Shown: positions 43,345-54,186, numbered from the stretch's first letter. The stretch: 64,000 nt of DNA from Marinimicrobium koreense (GCF_003762925.1 NZ_RJUK01000001.1:1798001-1862000), one strand, 5' to 3'. Notes: a model not told the origin generated them from the sequence alone. Made by a program: numbers and translations.

Positions 43345-44351
43345 GAGCGACCTCCGAAGCGGGCCGCCGCCATGGTGCGCGCGTAATCCAGCGCGGTCTG
43401 CAGACTCCCGGAATCGATTCGGCCCGTGCCCGCGAGATCAAGCGCCGTGCCGTGGTCCACGGAGGTACGAATGATGGGCAGCCCCAGAGTGACGTTCACC
43501 GCCTGACCAAAGCCTTTGTACTTCAATACCGGCAGCCCCTGATCGTGATACATGGCCAATACCGCATCGGCCTGCTCCAGGTGCTTGGGCGTAAACAGGG
43601 TATCGGCGGGTAGCGGGCCGATCAGTGTCTGACCTTTGGCCCGCTGCTTCTCCAGTACGGGTTCGATCAGATCGATTTCTTCCCGCCCGAGGTGTCCGCC
43701 CTCGCCGGCATGGGGATTCAGGCCACACACCAGAATGCGCGGCTCGGCGATACCGAAATCCCGCTGCAGATCGCCATGCAGGATATCCAGCACTTCCGTA
43801 AGCAGCGTTTCGTTCAGGGCATCGGCAACATCGCGCAGGGGCAGGTGTGTGGTCGCCAGCGCCACTCGCAGCCCTTCGGTGGCGAGCATCATCACCACCC
43901 GGGGAGTACCGGTTTTGTCCGCCAGGTATTCGGTGTGACCGCTGAACGGAATACCCGCTTCATTGATCACCCCTTTGTGCACCGGGCCGGTAATCAGTCC
44001 CTGAAACGTCTCCGCCTGACAGCCGGCGATGGCAAAGTCCAGGGTCTGCAACACATAGGCGCTGTTGGCCGGGTTCAGTACGCCGGGCTCACAAGGCGCG
44101 CGCAGGGGCACAGGAGCGACGGTCAGCTCCCCTGGTCTCTGGGGTTGCGCCACATCGGCGGGATTGAATTCACGGACAGTCAGAGGCAGTCCCAGTTGCC
44201 GGGCCCGGTCCTGCAACAGTGCCGGGTCCGCGATCACCACAATTTCATCGGCGCGTTCGGTCTGGGCCAACTGGACCGCCAGATCCGGCCCGATCCCGGC
44301 CGGTTCGCCCGGCGTCAGCGCCAGGCGTAAAGGGTTACGAGCCTCGGTCAC
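43341..44351 (-). CDS. pdxA: 4-hydroxythreonine-4-phosphate dehydrogenase
   Basis: A 336-residue metal-dependent dehydrogenase of pyridoxal phosphate synthesis. Marks are [69 protein letters not shown] and [18 protein letters not shown]. It overlaps both surA (4 bp) and rsmA (4 bp), evidence of a tightly coupled operon. Confidence 0.97.
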   Translation of the reverse strand: MTEARNPLRLALTPGEPAGIGPDLAVQLAQTERADEIVVIADPALLQDRARQLGLPLTVREFNPADVAQPQRPGELTVAPVPLRAPCEPGVLNPANSAYVLQTLDFAIAGCQAETFQGLITGPVHKGVINEAGIPFSGHTEYLADKTGTPRVVMMLATEGLRVALATTHLPLRDVADALNETLLTEVLDILHGDLQRDFGIAEPRILVCGLNPHAGEGGHLGREEIDLIEPVLEKQRAKGQTLIGPLPADTLFTPKHLEQADAVLAMYHDQGLPVLKYKGFGQAVNVTLGLPIIRTSVDHGTALDLAGTGRIDSGSLQTALDYARTMAAARFGGRS

Positions 44352-45652
44352 AACTTCTCTTCCACGTAAATCTCTTCCCGGATTTCCGCCAGCCAGGTCT
44401 GCAGCTCTTCGTCGAAGCGACGCTCGCGCAGCATGTTTGCGGCCTGATTGCGGATCATCTGTTCACTCATGTCCTGCTCGCGGCGATCTTCGACCGTCAG
44501 GATGTGCCAGCCAAACTGGCTCTTGAAAGGTTCACTGACCTCACCCACATCGGTCTCGTTCATGGTCTGATCAAAGGCGGGAACCATCTGGCCGGGCATG
44601 GTCCAGCCCAGATCGCCGCCCTGGAGCATGGAGCCGATGTCCTCGGAGTGCTCCCGGGCCAGGTCGGCAAAGCTCTCACCGTTGAGCACCCGCTCGCGCA
44701 ACTCGGTGAGTTTCTGCTCGGCAGCGGCATCGTCGACAATTTCCGAGGTCTTGATCAGAATGTGTCGGGCCTTGGTCTGCTCCACCATGCTGTTGCCGGT
44801 GTTGCTGCGGGTCTCATGTACTTTCAGGATATGGAAGCCAGCACCACTGCGCACCGGCTCGGACACATCGCCCTCTTCCAGTCCCGCGACCACATCGGCA
44901 AACAGCTCCGGCAGTTGCTCCAGTTTGCGCCAGCCAATTTCACCGCCCTGCAGGGCGTTGGCGTCGTTGGAGTGGGTGATGGCCATCTGTTCAAAGTCGG
45001 CGCCGTCCACCAGTTCCTGACGGATGCGCTCCGCCTCTTCCTGCACCTCAGAGGCCTCTTCGTCACTGGCACTGCTGGGCACCGAGAGCAGGATATGACC
45101 CAGGCGGTAATTCGGGGAGGTGGCAAACTTGCCATCGGTGGAGGCCAGGAAGCTTTCAATATCCTGTTGGTTGACGTCGATCCGACTGTTCACCACCGCC
45201 TGCTGGATCTGGTTGACCCACATCTCCCGGCGAATCTGGTCCCGGAAGCCCTCCAGCGTCTGCCCCTGGCTTTCCAGGTCGGCGCGCAGCTGCGCTTCAG
45301 TCAGGTTGTTGGTCTGCATGATGCGCGCGATGGTCTGATCCAGTTGCTGATCGGACACTTCAATGCCGAACCGGCGCCCCATTTCCATCTGCAGACGCTC
45401 GAGAATCAACTGGTCCAGAATCTGGTCCCGCAATACGCTGTCCGGGGGCAGATTCTGATTGCTGTCCGATTGCTGAATACGCGCCTTGATGGACGCCAGC
45501 CGCTCTTCCAGCTCGCTTTCGAGCACCACGTCTTCTCCGACGATGGCCACTACGCGGTCGAGCATTTCGGTTTCTGCCAGCGCCAGAGGGCTGGCCAGCA
45601 ACAACGCCAGAACAGCGGGAATCAGACGTTGGGTAATCCGGTTTGCTTGCAT
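44348..45652 (-). CDS. surA: Periplasmic chaperone and peptidyl-prolyl isomerase SurA
   Basis: A 434-residue periplasmic chaperone for outer-membrane beta-barrels. It has a signal peptide ([18 protein letters not shown]), an N-terminal chaperone domain (about 25-170), two parvulin domains (the first near [15 protein letters not shown], the second near [13 protein letters not shown]) and a C-terminal helix. It lies 22 bp after lptD, whose product is one of its clients. Confidence 0.96.
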   Translation of the reverse strand: MQANRITQRLIPAVLALLLASPLALAETEMLDRVVAIVGEDVVLESELEERLASIKARIQQSDSNQNLPPDSVLRDQILDQLILERLQMEMGRRFGIEVSDQQLDQTIARIMQTNNLTEAQLRADLESQGQTLEGFRDQIRREMWVNQIQQAVVNSRIDVNQQDIESFLASTDGKFATSPNYRLGHILLSVPSSASDEEASEVQEEAERIRQELVDGADFEQMAITHSNDANALQGGEIGWRKLEQLPELFADVVAGLEEGDVSEPVRSGAGFHILKVHETRSNTGNSMVEQTKARHILIKTSEIVDDAAAEQKLTELRERVLNGESFADLAREHSEDIGSMLQGGDLGWTMPGQMVPAFDQTMNETDVGEVSEPFKSQFGWHILTVEDRREQDMSEQMIRNQAANMLRERRFDEELQTWLAEIREEIYVEEKL

Positions 45653-45674
45653 AACAGTCAGTTATCTCTAATGG

Positions 45675-48254
45675 TTAGCGGATCGAACCGTCCCGGACGC
45701 CGTAGCCCGGAATGGCTTTCTCAAGCAGATCATTGACCTTGCGGTTGATGCTGCCCAGACCCTTGAATTGAAAATCAAAAATGATGCTCTGGTCGTAATC
45801 GTCAGCGTCTACCCGCTCCAGAAAGTTCGGCGTGTAGTCGAAGTCCAGCCAGCGCCGGGCCAGCAGCCGGACCCGGTAACAGCAGTCGTTGTATTCGAGT
45901 CCGACGAAGGTATCGAGTTCCTTTTCATAGGTAAAGTCATAATTGGCGCGCCCGACCAGGCTCCACTGCGCCGCCACAGGCAGGTGGAAGGCAAAATCCA
46001 CCTGGTCCAGGGCCCGCTCCTGCACCGCGGTCGGGTCTTCCAGGCCCGGAGAGGGCGGCCGGTGGGTGTAGCGGTAGCCCAGATGCATGATCCGGTCAGC
46101 CTGGTCCATGTAGCGGATACTGGCGTTGGCGCTGCCCAGACGGCTTTCAAACTCGTTATAGGCCACATTGGCGTTGACGTTGAGCCGGTCGCCCACCCGG
46201 GCGGTGAACTGACCGGCCAGCTCGGAGCGCTCGTAGGTCTCTTCGGGGCGCTCCGCGTCCGGATTCTCCTCGGGGTCATACTCAAGGTCCGGGGTGTTCA
46301 GACCGACCCGGCGGTCGGAAAAGTACAGAATCTGCCCCACGCTGAGACTCATCTGTTCCACCCCGGTCAGAGGGTCGATAAATCGGCTGGTCAGACCCAC
46401 CGAAAGCTGATTGGCGTCCTCAATCCGGTCCCCGCCGGCAAAGCGGGAGGTACGATACAGCTGGTTGTACTGGAAAGTCAGCGGCTTGGCATCAAACAGC
46501 ACCGGACGATTGTTCCGGCTCACGCCGAACAGGTCGCTGTGATCTTCAAAGTCACTGTAAAAATAGAACAGCCGGGGCTCGAGCGTCTGCAGGAACCCCT
46601 TGCCGAACAGCTGGCCATCCCGCTCGAAGTACAGCCCCATATCGAGTGTACCCTGGGGTACCACCAGACTGGGGTCGGGCTCAGCCCCTTCCGCCAATCG
46701 ATCTTCGTCCAGTTGATAGCTCAGACTTTTGACAATCGCGCTCGGCTTGAAAAAGCCCCACACCCAGTCCTTGTCCCAGGTCAGGCTGTAATCGGTGCGG
46801 AACCGCTCACCCACCAGCAGGTTATCGATGAACTCCGGGTTATCATTCTCGAAGGTGCTGTTCACGTCAAAGTAGGTGTACTCATTGTTCAGCCCCAGAA
46901 CCCAGTTGCCCCACTGGTAGCGACCGTCGGCATTGATCCGGGGCAGTTCCCGGTGCGGCCATTTGGCGGTGCTCAGCGCGCGCAGCTCCTCGCCCTTGAT
47001 GCCCAGCAACCAGTGATCCCCCTGGTAGGCGGCCCGGGCCCGCTTGGCCACCTGGGCGGTCCGGTTCACGTCCAGGCCACTGCTGTTCAGGTCGCGCAGG
47101 TAGTCGTTGTCGCTGATTGCGGTGTAGTCGATTTCCGTACTCCAGCGCTGCCCCGCACCGCCCTGCTGCAGTATCTGATACTGCCAGCGCGACTCGCCGA
47201 AGTAGGGGTTGAGGTCATCGCCCTCTTCATCGCTCACATCCCGCTGCGCCCCGCTGTAGGGGTTCTCGTCTTCGTCCAGAAAACCGCCGCTCACCCGGGT
47301 TTCAAAGTGCCGGGACAGATGTCGGGTTTCCAGCCCCCAGAGCGTTCCGCGCTTGGACATGTACTCCGGCGTAATGGTCGCATCCAGGTTCGGGGCAATA
47401 TTCCAGTAAAACGGAATCGAGGCCTCGAACCCGTTGCGCCGGCTCTCCCCCAGTGAAGGGAACAGAAACCCGGTCTGACGGTGATCGTCGATCGGAAAGC
47501 GCAGGTAGGGGGCGTAGAACACCGGCACATTGAACACTTCCATGCGGGCGTGCTTGGCCGTGCCATAGTGGCGCTCGGGATAAATGTTGATCGCCTGCCC
47601 TTTCAGGCTCCAGGCATCGCTGCCCGGCTCACAGGTGGTCAGAGCGCTGTCTTCCAGACCGATAAAATGATCGCCCAGTTTGGTCAGCCGATCGGCTTTC
47701 CCCCGCACCCGACTTTCGTAGAGCACAAAGCGGGCGTCGTCGAGCTCGGCATCACCGCTGTCGAGGTTCATCCGGGCCGACTCGCTGCGCAGCAGAACAC
47801 CCGGCTCCCGGATCTGGATATCCCCGGACACCTGGGCATCGCGGGTGGTCTGGTCCACTTCCGCCCGATCCGCCCGCAGGCTGCGGGTTCCCTGGCTTAC
47901 CCTGACATCACCCTCCAGGGTGTGGTGGGTCTGCCCGCGGGATTCGGAGCGATCCGCGCTCAGTCGGGTGGCCGCCTCATTCGGCGGTACCTGGGCGTCC
48001 GCATCGTCGCGCGCAGGCGCCATATAGACCCCACAGCAGCCGGTGGGCAGGGTCGCTTTCTGGGCCTCGGTCAACGCCTCGGCGGGCACCCAGTCAAGAT
48101 CGCTGGCCTCTGCGTCACGCTCTTCGGTCTCCCGGGCTCCGTCAGCACCCGCCTGGGCAAGCACCTGAGGACTGGCCGCCAGCACCAGACAGCAAAGCCA
48201 GCGACGGCCCACCTCGGACCCTGCTGAGCGAAAAAGCGAATAGACTGAATCCAT
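45675..48254 (-). CDS. lptD: LPS-assembly protein LptD
   Basis: An 859-residue outer-membrane protein that inserts lipopolysaccharide into the outer leaflet with LptE. It has a signal peptide (residues 1-32, ending QVLAQAG), an N-terminal beta-jellyroll (TLEGDVRVSQGTRSLRADRAE) and a large C-terminal barrel. The Cys pairs needed for the LptD disulfides appear as TGCC, TTCEPGS and YNDCCYRV. I set the start at 48254 (MDSVYSLF), since the open frame 50 codons upstream has no signal sequence. The ribosome site is weak. Confidence 0.94.
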   Translation of the reverse strand: MDSVYSLFRSAGSEVGRRWLCCLVLAASPQVLAQAGADGARETEERDAEASDLDWVPAEALTEAQKATLPTGCCGVYMAPARDDADAQVPPNEAATRLSADRSESRGQTHHTLEGDVRVSQGTRSLRADRAEVDQTTRDAQVSGDIQIREPGVLLRSESARMNLDSGDAELDDARFVLYESRVRGKADRLTKLGDHFIGLEDSALTTCEPGSDAWSLKGQAINIYPERHYGTAKHARMEVFNVPVFYAPYLRFPIDDHRQTGFLFPSLGESRRNGFEASIPFYWNIAPNLDATITPEYMSKRGTLWGLETRHLSRHFETRVSGGFLDEDENPYSGAQRDVSDEEGDDLNPYFGESRWQYQILQQGGAGQRWSTEIDYTAISDNDYLRDLNSSGLDVNRTAQVAKRARAAYQGDHWLLGIKGEELRALSTAKWPHRELPRINADGRYQWGNWVLGLNNEYTYFDVNSTFENDNPEFIDNLLVGERFRTDYSLTWDKDWVWGFFKPSAIVKSLSYQLDEDRLAEGAEPDPSLVVPQGTLDMGLYFERDGQLFGKGFLQTLEPRLFYFYSDFEDHSDLFGVSRNNRPVLFDAKPLTFQYNQLYRTSRFAGGDRIEDANQLSVGLTSRFIDPLTGVEQMSLSVGQILYFSDRRVGLNTPDLEYDPEENPDAERPEETYERSELAGQFTARVGDRLNVNANVAYNEFESRLGSANASIRYMDQADRIMHLGYRYTHRPPSPGLEDPTAVQERALDQVDFAFHLPVAAQWSLVGRANYDFTYEKELDTFVGLEYNDCCYRVRLLARRWLDFDYTPNFLERVDADDYDQSIIFDFQFKGLGSINRKVNDLLEKAIPGYGVRDGSIR

Positions 48255-48514
48255 GTAGCTAACGATCTCGGTGTTGGGACTATCTGGATATTGACCTGGC
48301 CTTGATATCGACCTGGCTCGTTGCCTGGGTACCTCAGGCTGATGTGGGCCAGTGACAGGAACCGTGCGAAACGCCGGGAATTCTACTTGAATAAGCCCGG
48401 TCATGGAATGAAAGCCCGGGATTCAACCCTTTTTCCGGCTACCGGCTTTGACTTCTTGCGGTCAAACCGGGTTAGAATTCCAGTACGCAGTATCCACAAT
48501 AACGAGGACGCCCC

Positions 48515-49582
48515 ATGACCGACCCGCTCGCGGCTCGACAGGACCAACTGGAACACTGGGCCAGAGCCCAATTGGCCGAGCTGCACGCCCACAGCTCACC
48601 GGAATTGCTGCAGTTCACGCCCCTGAACGGTGATGCGGGCTTTCGCCGCTACTACCGCCTGAACACCGAGCCCTCGCTGCTGGCCGTCGACGCACCGCCT
48701 CCGCAGGAGAACGCTGGCCGCTTTGCCGAGCTGTCCCAGCACCTGCTCAACCACCACATCGCGGTTCCCAAGGTCGCCTCGGTAGACCCCGAAAACGGCT
48801 TTTTGTTGCTGGAAGATTTTGGCGACCGACTGCTGCACCGCGCCCTGCGCCAGCAGCCCGAGTCCGCCACCGCCCTGTACGGCGAGGCGCTGATGCAACT
48901 GCTCGCGTTGCAGCAGACTCCCGGCAGTGAGCATTTCCCGCCCTACGACCAGGCCTTCCTGCGCCGGGAACTCAATCTGTTTATCGAGTGGTTCCTCGAG
49001 GGCATGCTGGGGCTGGAATTGTCCTCCGAAGAGCAATCATTGCTGGACGATGTCTTTGACCGCCTGGAGCAGAGCGCTCTGGAGCAGCCCCAGGTGGCGG
49101 TACACCGGGACTACCACTCCCGAAATCTGCTGATCCGGCCCGACGGCTGTATGAGCATCGTGGACTTTCAGGATGCGGTCTGGGGCCCGATCACCTATGA
49201 CCTGGTGTCCCTGCTGCGCGACTGTTACATCCGCTGGCCCGCCGATCAGATCCGCCAGTGGGCCCTGGGCTACGGCAATATGGCCTGCGGCATCGGGTTG
49301 CTGGAGGACGTCACGGAAAGCCAGTTCCTGCAGTGGTTCGACTGGATGGGGCTGCAGCGACATCTCAAAGTGCTGGGCATTTTCTCCCGCCTCGCCCTGC
49401 GCGACGACAAGCCCCAGTATCTGAAACACCTGCCCCTGGTCATTCGCTATGTGCTCGAAGTGGCCAGCCACTACCCCGAACTGGCCGATTTCCGCTATTG
49501 GTTTGAACACAAGGTGCTGCCCAAGGCCCAGAGCCAGTCGTGGTACGAGGACTATCGGCTGGCGGGCGAGACCACCCCGTGA
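48515..49582 (+). CDS. amgK: N-acetylmuramate/N-acetylglucosamine kinase
   Basis: A 355-residue aminoglycoside-phosphotransferase-fold kinase that makes MurNAc-1-phosphate in peptidoglycan recycling. The catalytic HRDYHSRNLLI and the metal-binding IVDFQDAVWGPITYDL are intact; the N-terminal lobe has GDAGFRRYYRL. It overlaps murU by 4 bp and is divergent from lptD, as PA0596 is in Pseudomonas. A weak promoter may exist at TTGACT (48448) and TAGAAT (48473), with a long 19-bp spacer. With MurU it forms the bypass that lowers dependence on de novo UDP-MurNAc and confers fosfomycin tolerance. Confidence 0.93.
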   Translation: MTDPLAARQDQLEHWARAQLAELHAHSSPELLQFTPLNGDAGFRRYYRLNTEPSLLAVDAPPPQENAGRFAELSQHLLNHHIAVPKVASVDPENGFLLLEDFGDRLLHRALRQQPESATALYGEALMQLLALQQTPGSEHFPPYDQAFLRRELNLFIEWFLEGMLGLELSSEEQSLLDDVFDRLEQSALEQPQVAVHRDYHSRNLLIRPDGCMSIVDFQDAVWGPITYDLVSLLRDCYIRWPADQIRQWALGYGNMACGIGLLEDVTESQFLQWFDWMGLQRHLKVLGIFSRLALRDDKPQYLKHLPLVIRYVLEVASHYPELADFRYWFEHKVLPKAQSQSWYEDYRLAGETTP

Positions 49583-50265
49583 AAGCCATGATCCTCGCTG
49601 CCGGGCTGGGCAAGCGCATGCGCCCGCTCACCGACCACACCCCCAAGCCCCTGCTGGCGGTGGGCGGCAAGCCACTGCTGCAGTACCACCTGGAGGCACT
49701 GGCACAAGCCGGCGTACGCGAGGTCATCATCAACACCGCCTACCTGGCCGAAAAAATCGAGCAGTTTGCCGGAGACGGCAACCGTTTTGGCCTGGCGATA
49801 CACTATTCGCGCGAACCCGAGCCCCTGGAAACCGGCGGCGCCATCTACCGGGCCCTGCCCTTGCTGGGTGAGGCGCCCTTCCTGCTGATCAATGGCGATG
49901 TCTGGACCGACTTCCCGCTACCGACACTGACCGAGCCCACCCTGCCCGACTCCGCTCTGGGCCGGCTGCTGCTGGTCCCAAACCCGACATTTCACCCCCG
50001 AGGCGACTTCAGCCTGTCCGCCTCGCGGGTTGGCCTGGCGACAGACGCCGAGCGCTATACCTTTACCGGGGTCAGCCTTCTGCGCCCGGCGCTGGTGGCC
50101 CGCTACCCCGAGCGCCGGTCGGTGTTTCCGCTATTGGAAGCCCTGCGCCCCGCCATCGAGGCCGGACAACTGGAAGGTCGGGTGCACCACGGCCAATGGA
50201 GTGATGTGGGTACGCCCGAGCGCCTCTCCCAATTGGAGCAACAGCTGCAATCCACCACGGGGTAA
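49579..50265 (+). CDS. murU: N-acetylmuramate alpha-1-phosphate uridylyltransferase
   Basis: A 228-residue nucleotidyltransferase producing UDP-MurNAc from MurNAc-1-phosphate. Signature AAGLGKRMRPLTDHTPKPLL (nucleotide loop and conserved Lys) is followed by INGDVWTDFPLP (metal Asp) and WSDVGTPERL. The start is GTG at 49579, overlapping the amgK stop (GTGA); an ATG three codons later is possible. It lies directly upstream of a glycerophosphodiesterase gene, 5 bp apart. Confidence 0.93.
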   Translation: MKAMILAAGLGKRMRPLTDHTPKPLLAVGGKPLLQYHLEALAQAGVREVIINTAYLAEKIEQFAGDGNRFGLAIHYSREPEPLETGGAIYRALPLLGEAPFLLINGDVWTDFPLPTLTEPTLPDSALGRLLLVPNPTFHPRGDFSLSASRVGLATDAERYTFTGVSLLRPALVARYPERRSVFPLLEALRPAIEAGQLEGRVHHGQWSDVGTPERLSQLEQQLQSTTG

Positions 50266-50270
50266 TCACT

Positions 50271-50960
50271 ATGCTATGTATCGCACACCGGGGTGGGCCC
50301 GGGCCGGAAAACAGCCTGGAGGCCATCCGTCGCAGCCTGGCCATGGGCGCACCGGCGATTGAAATTGATGTGTGGCAGCTGCACGACGAGCTGTGGGTCA
50401 CCCACGACCGCCGCCTGGGGCGTGAGATTGCCGGCTATCAGGTCCTGTCCGATCTGTCTCGGGATCACCTCGAAGCCCTGCGCCTGAGCAACGGGGAGCA
50501 CCTGCCCCGGCTCAGCCAGGTACTGGAGTTGGTTGGTGAGCGCGCCCTGCTCAATATCGAACTGAAAGGCCCGGACTGCGTCGACGCCCTGGTACGCATT
50601 CTGACCGCTCACCGACAGAGCTCCGGGCAGAGCCCCAAATCCTGGATCGTCTCCAGCTTCGATCATTGCCAGTTGGCCCAGCTACAACAACGCCTGCCCG
50701 AGGTCCGGCGCGGACTGCTGCTCTACGGCGTACCGCTGGATCTGGCGCAGAGCGCGGATCGGATTGATGCGTACAGCGTGCACCTCAGTCAGGACTTCAT
50801 GCCCGAAGTGCTGATCGAGGACATTCGACAGCGCGGCAGGAAAGTGTGGATCTACACCGCCAACCACCCGAAAGATTGGCGCCGCCTGATGGACGCCGGG
50901 GTAGACGGCATCTTCACCGACCACCCCGATGGCCTGATGCGTTATCTGGCCGAGAACTGA
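50271..50960 (+). CDS. Glycerophosphodiester phosphodiesterase
   Basis: A 229-residue GDPD TIM-barrel enzyme that splits glycerophosphodiesters to glycerol-3-phosphate and an alcohol. Catalytic and metal-binding marks: IAHRGGPGPENSLEAIR, AIEIDVWQLHDELWVTHDRRLGRE, and NIELKGP. No signal peptide is visible, so it is probably cytoplasmic. It is the third gene of the amgK-murU unit by spacing, although its role in wall recycling is not known. Confidence 0.92.
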   Translation: MLCIAHRGGPGPENSLEAIRRSLAMGAPAIEIDVWQLHDELWVTHDRRLGREIAGYQVLSDLSRDHLEALRLSNGEHLPRLSQVLELVGERALLNIELKGPDCVDALVRILTAHRQSSGQSPKSWIVSSFDHCQLAQLQQRLPEVRRGLLLYGVPLDLAQSADRIDAYSVHLSQDFMPEVLIEDIRQRGRKVWIYTANHPKDWRRLMDAGVDGIFTDHPDGLMRYLAEN

Positions 50961-50973
50961 CCGGCCCGCGCGA

Positions 50974-53259
50974 TCAGAACTTCCACCCCACACGCACGCC
51001 GCCCATACGCGGCTTACCCCAGACACCGTAACCCCAATCGGAACCCAGGGTGTTCTGATAGGTGAAGTACTCTTCATCGGTCAGGTTGGTCACAAAGGCC
51101 GCCACCGTCCAGGTGCCCTCGGGGGACATCCAGCTCAGCTTGGCGTTGACCAGTCCGTAGGCCGACTGTTTCGAATAGGGATCATTTTCAATCTGCAGGA
51201 AATGGTCGTCCTGCCAACTGTAATCCACCTGATAGGTCAGCTCGCCGCGATCCCCCAGACCCTGGTAGTAACGGGCCACCAGGTTATAGGTCAGATTGGG
51301 AGCCGAGGGGAGTTCGTTGCCATCGAAGGTGTACTCATCCCCGGCCACGATGAAGATCTGCTCGGAATCAAACTCGGTATCGAGCCAACCCAACCCGGCG
51401 ATCACTTCAAAGTTGTCGGTAACCTGCGCATTCAGCTCGACCTCGGCACCAGTGCCGGTCACATCGCCCGCATTGGTAATCACACTGCCATCGGCTACCG
51501 TCAAGAACACCTGAGCCTGATAACCTTCCACCTCATAGGTGAACACCGAGGCATTGAGCCGCACGCGGCCACCGGCCATGGTATTTTTGTAACCCAGTTC
51601 CAGGTTGGTAATGTCTTCCGCTTCCACCGGCCGGGTCGCTTCCAGGGAGGCGTTGTAGCTGCCCGAAAAGCCGCCGCTCTTGAAGCCGGTGGACACGCTG
51701 CCGTAAATCAGGGTATCCGGGTTCGGGCGCCAATCCAGACCCAGCTTGCCGGTTACCGAGTCCTCTTCCAGGCTGTCCCGAACATCGATCTCCTCATAGA
51801 AACTCGGGCCCGCATCCTGACGGAACTGACGCTTTTCTTCGGTATAGCGCACCCCGGCGATACCGGTGAGTTGCGAGGTAAAGTCATACTCATACTGACC
51901 GAATACCGCCCAGGACTGGCTGTCCAGTGACACATCCTCGCGATGGAAAAATTCATACCAGTCATCCGTTCGGGCGCTTTCGGTGGTGGGCGCCTCGGTC
52001 AGCAGATCGCGGTGATCATCGTAGTAATACAGCCCGGTGACCCACTTGGTTCGGGCGCTTCGGCCATTCAGACGGAACTCCTGAGTAAGCTGCTCAGCGT
52101 CCACCGAATACTGCTCATCAAAAAACACCACCGGCGTGCCATCGCCATCGTCCTGCATAAACTTGTCCAGGGTTTCCAGCGCACTGACCGAAGTGAAAGT
52201 CACACCCTCGGTGACCGGCAACTCCACGGTCAATGATGAGCCAAAGGTTTTGATGTCCGTGGTCAGGCCACCCGGCGAACTCGAAGCCACTTGGCCGGGA
52301 TCGAAAATACCGCCAGCCGCTTCGCGCCCGGTCATGTCAAAAGTGGCGCTGGTGCACAGCCCCGACTGAATCCGAGCGATGCTACAGGTCGCCGCCGACT
52401 CATCCGCCGATTCCAGATAGCCCATGTGGGCAAAGCCCACGGATTGCTGGTCGGCCTGACTGCCATGAACGTTCAGCAACCACTGACCATCGTCACCGTA
52501 GTCGCGCAACAATTGCAGGCGGTAACCGAAACTGTTGGTGTCGTTCAGCTTCTGGCCATCCACCGCATTGACCTGCCAGCCGTCATTGTGAGTGCGCTTG
52601 ATGGCGGCCCGCCCCATCAAACCATCTGCCAGCTGTCCCGACATCATGCCTTCGGCAATCACTTCAGCGTAGCGTCCGTAACTTACACTGGCCGAGGACT
52701 CAAAGGTTTCCGTGGGCCTTTTGGACACGTAGTGAACCAGGCCACCGGTGGTGTTGCGTCCGTACAGGGTGCCCTGGGGGCCACGCAAGACTTCCACCCG
52801 TTCAAGGTCAAACAGCTGAATCGCCGAACCGGCGGGATTGCCCCGATAAACGTCATCCACATAGAGTGCGACCGGCGATTCCCAGGAGTCGGAAAAATTC
52901 ACCAGGCTGATACCGCGCAGACTGATCGACGGGCTGGACGCTTCGCCAAAGATGGCGAAGAAATTCATATTGGGTACTTGCTGGGTGATATCCAGGCCTT
53001 CTTCAAAGCCCATCTTTTCGATGGCCGCCCCGGAAAAAGCGGTGACGGCGACGGAGACATCCTGCATCGACTGCTCGCGTTTCTGGGCGGTCACCAGCAC
53101 CTCTTCAATCACCGACTGAGAGGTGGCGGCAAAGACCGACGAACCGGCCCCCGTCAACAGCCCGGCCGTCAGAGCCAAAGCGATGCGGCGAGCGCGAAAC
53201 GGCGAAGCGCCGTGGGTGAGACTGGACGTAATGAATTGGGTGGGTAACGTTCGCTGCAT
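50974..53259 (-). CDS. TonB-dependent outer-membrane receptor
   Basis: A 761-residue receptor with a signal peptide (RIALALTAGLLTGAGSSVFAAT), a TonB box-like stretch (EEVLVTAQKREQSMQDV), a plug domain (about 50-165, with YVDDVYRGNPAGSAIQLFDLERVEVLRGPQGTLYGRNTTGG) and a 22-strand-type barrel ending RVGWKF. The start at 53259 has AAGGAGAA upstream. The sequence resembles the catecholate/vitamin-like receptors of sphingomonads and marine gammaproteobacteria. No TonB, enzyme or regulator gene is adjacent, so the ligand is unknown. Confidence 0.92.
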   Translation of the reverse strand: MQRTLPTQFITSSLTHGASPFRARRIALALTAGLLTGAGSSVFAATSQSVIEEVLVTAQKREQSMQDVSVAVTAFSGAAIEKMGFEEGLDITQQVPNMNFFAIFGEASSPSISLRGISLVNFSDSWESPVALYVDDVYRGNPAGSAIQLFDLERVEVLRGPQGTLYGRNTTGGLVHYVSKRPTETFESSASVSYGRYAEVIAEGMMSGQLADGLMGRAAIKRTHNDGWQVNAVDGQKLNDTNSFGYRLQLLRDYGDDGQWLLNVHGSQADQQSVGFAHMGYLESADESAATCSIARIQSGLCTSATFDMTGREAAGGIFDPGQVASSSPGGLTTDIKTFGSSLTVELPVTEGVTFTSVSALETLDKFMQDDGDGTPVVFFDEQYSVDAEQLTQEFRLNGRSARTKWVTGLYYYDDHRDLLTEAPTTESARTDDWYEFFHREDVSLDSQSWAVFGQYEYDFTSQLTGIAGVRYTEEKRQFRQDAGPSFYEEIDVRDSLEEDSVTGKLGLDWRPNPDTLIYGSVSTGFKSGGFSGSYNASLEATRPVEAEDITNLELGYKNTMAGGRVRLNASVFTYEVEGYQAQVFLTVADGSVITNAGDVTGTGAEVELNAQVTDNFEVIAGLGWLDTEFDSEQIFIVAGDEYTFDGNELPSAPNLTYNLVARYYQGLGDRGELTYQVDYSWQDDHFLQIENDPYSKQSAYGLVNAKLSWMSPEGTWTVAAFVTNLTDEEYFTYQNTLGSDWGYGVWGKPRMGGVRVGWKF

Positions 53260-53470
53260 GCGCGTTCTCCTTTTATCCTTGCAGCACAAACCGGCAAACT
53301 CCTCGCCGAGCACTTCACATCGATGGCGTACCTCGAACTTGCCCCAAATGCCGTCGCCGACCGAAGGCCACGGCTGACCTAACCTTAGCATCCGCACTGC
53401 CCGGGTTCCACGCAGCGCGTCGGGTTGGCACATATGGGCGCATTGAGAGGGAATCAGATGCCGCCAATAC

Positions 53471-53503
53471 AAAAAAAGGGCGCCTCAATGAGGCACCCTT
53501 TTC
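53471..53503 (-). terminator. Intrinsic terminator of the TorF-like gene
   Basis: On the minus strand AAGGGTGCCTCA and TGAGGCGCCCTT form a stem with one mismatch, followed by TTTTTTT. It lies 27 bp after the stop codon. Confidence 0.85.
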
Positions 53504-53529
53504 TCAGGTTTCAGGCCGGAAACGTGAGC

Positions 53530-54186
53530 TTATTCGATCGGAATGCTGAAGCCGACTACAAACTTCGGGCTATCCGGGTTCAGGCCGTCAACGTCATCGG
53601 CAACCAGACCCAAAGTGAAACTCAGGTTTTCATTGTAGGCATAGCCAAGATCGACGTGAGCGTATCCGTCCAGAGCGCCAGTGCCATCATGCGAGCCGTA
53701 AGTTACAGAGTAGTCTCCAAACGCCACACCCAGTGTGGTGTAAGAGTAGTCCTCGTTACCTTCTACGTCAGCATAGTGAGTCAGGGAGACCGGTCCGTAT
53801 CCCAGGCCGATGACCGCTTCCACCAGATCGCCCGGCTCGGTAGGGGCCGTGGGATCTGTATTCGTCGGATACGAATAGGACCACAGGCTCACATCGAAGG
53901 AGAAGTCCCCGACCGAGCTACCGTAACCGGCGTAAAGATCATATTCGGTACCGAGGGCAGCATCACCGGAAGAAGCCCACATACCACCATAGAAACCGTT
54001 GCTGCTGACGTTGATATCACCCCAGACAGCCGGATCACCATTACCCAGATCCAGACCACGCCAGTAGTACATGTTGGCAGCACCCACCGAGGCGGAAACT
54101 TCGGCGTGAGCCACAGGAGCCAGAGCGGCGGAGGCCATTGCAGACGCGGCGACGGCACCAGCCAGGAATTTTTGCTTCATGTTCAT
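53530..54186 (-). CDS. TorF-family putative porin
   Basis: A 218-residue outer-membrane protein of the TIGR02001/TorF type: signal peptide ending APVAHAEVS, the conserved ASVGAANMYYWRGLDLGNGDPA block, GFYGGMWASSG, EYDLYAGYG and a C-terminal strand KFVVGFSIPIE. The protein is small, acidic and rich in Tyr and Gly. It is a stand-alone gene with its own terminator. Substrate and role are not established for the family, which is common in marine bacteria. Alternation of polar and hydrophobic residues supports a beta-barrel. Confidence 0.88.
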   Translation of the reverse strand: MNMKQKFLAGAVAASAMASAALAPVAHAEVSASVGAANMYYWRGLDLGNGDPAVWGDINVSSNGFYGGMWASSGDAALGTEYDLYAGYGSSVGDFSFDVSLWSYSYPTNTDPTAPTEPGDLVEAVIGLGYGPVSLTHYADVEGNEDYSYTTLGVAFGDYSVTYGSHDGTGALDGYAHVDLGYAYNENLSFTLGLVADDVDGLNPDSPKFVVGFSIPIE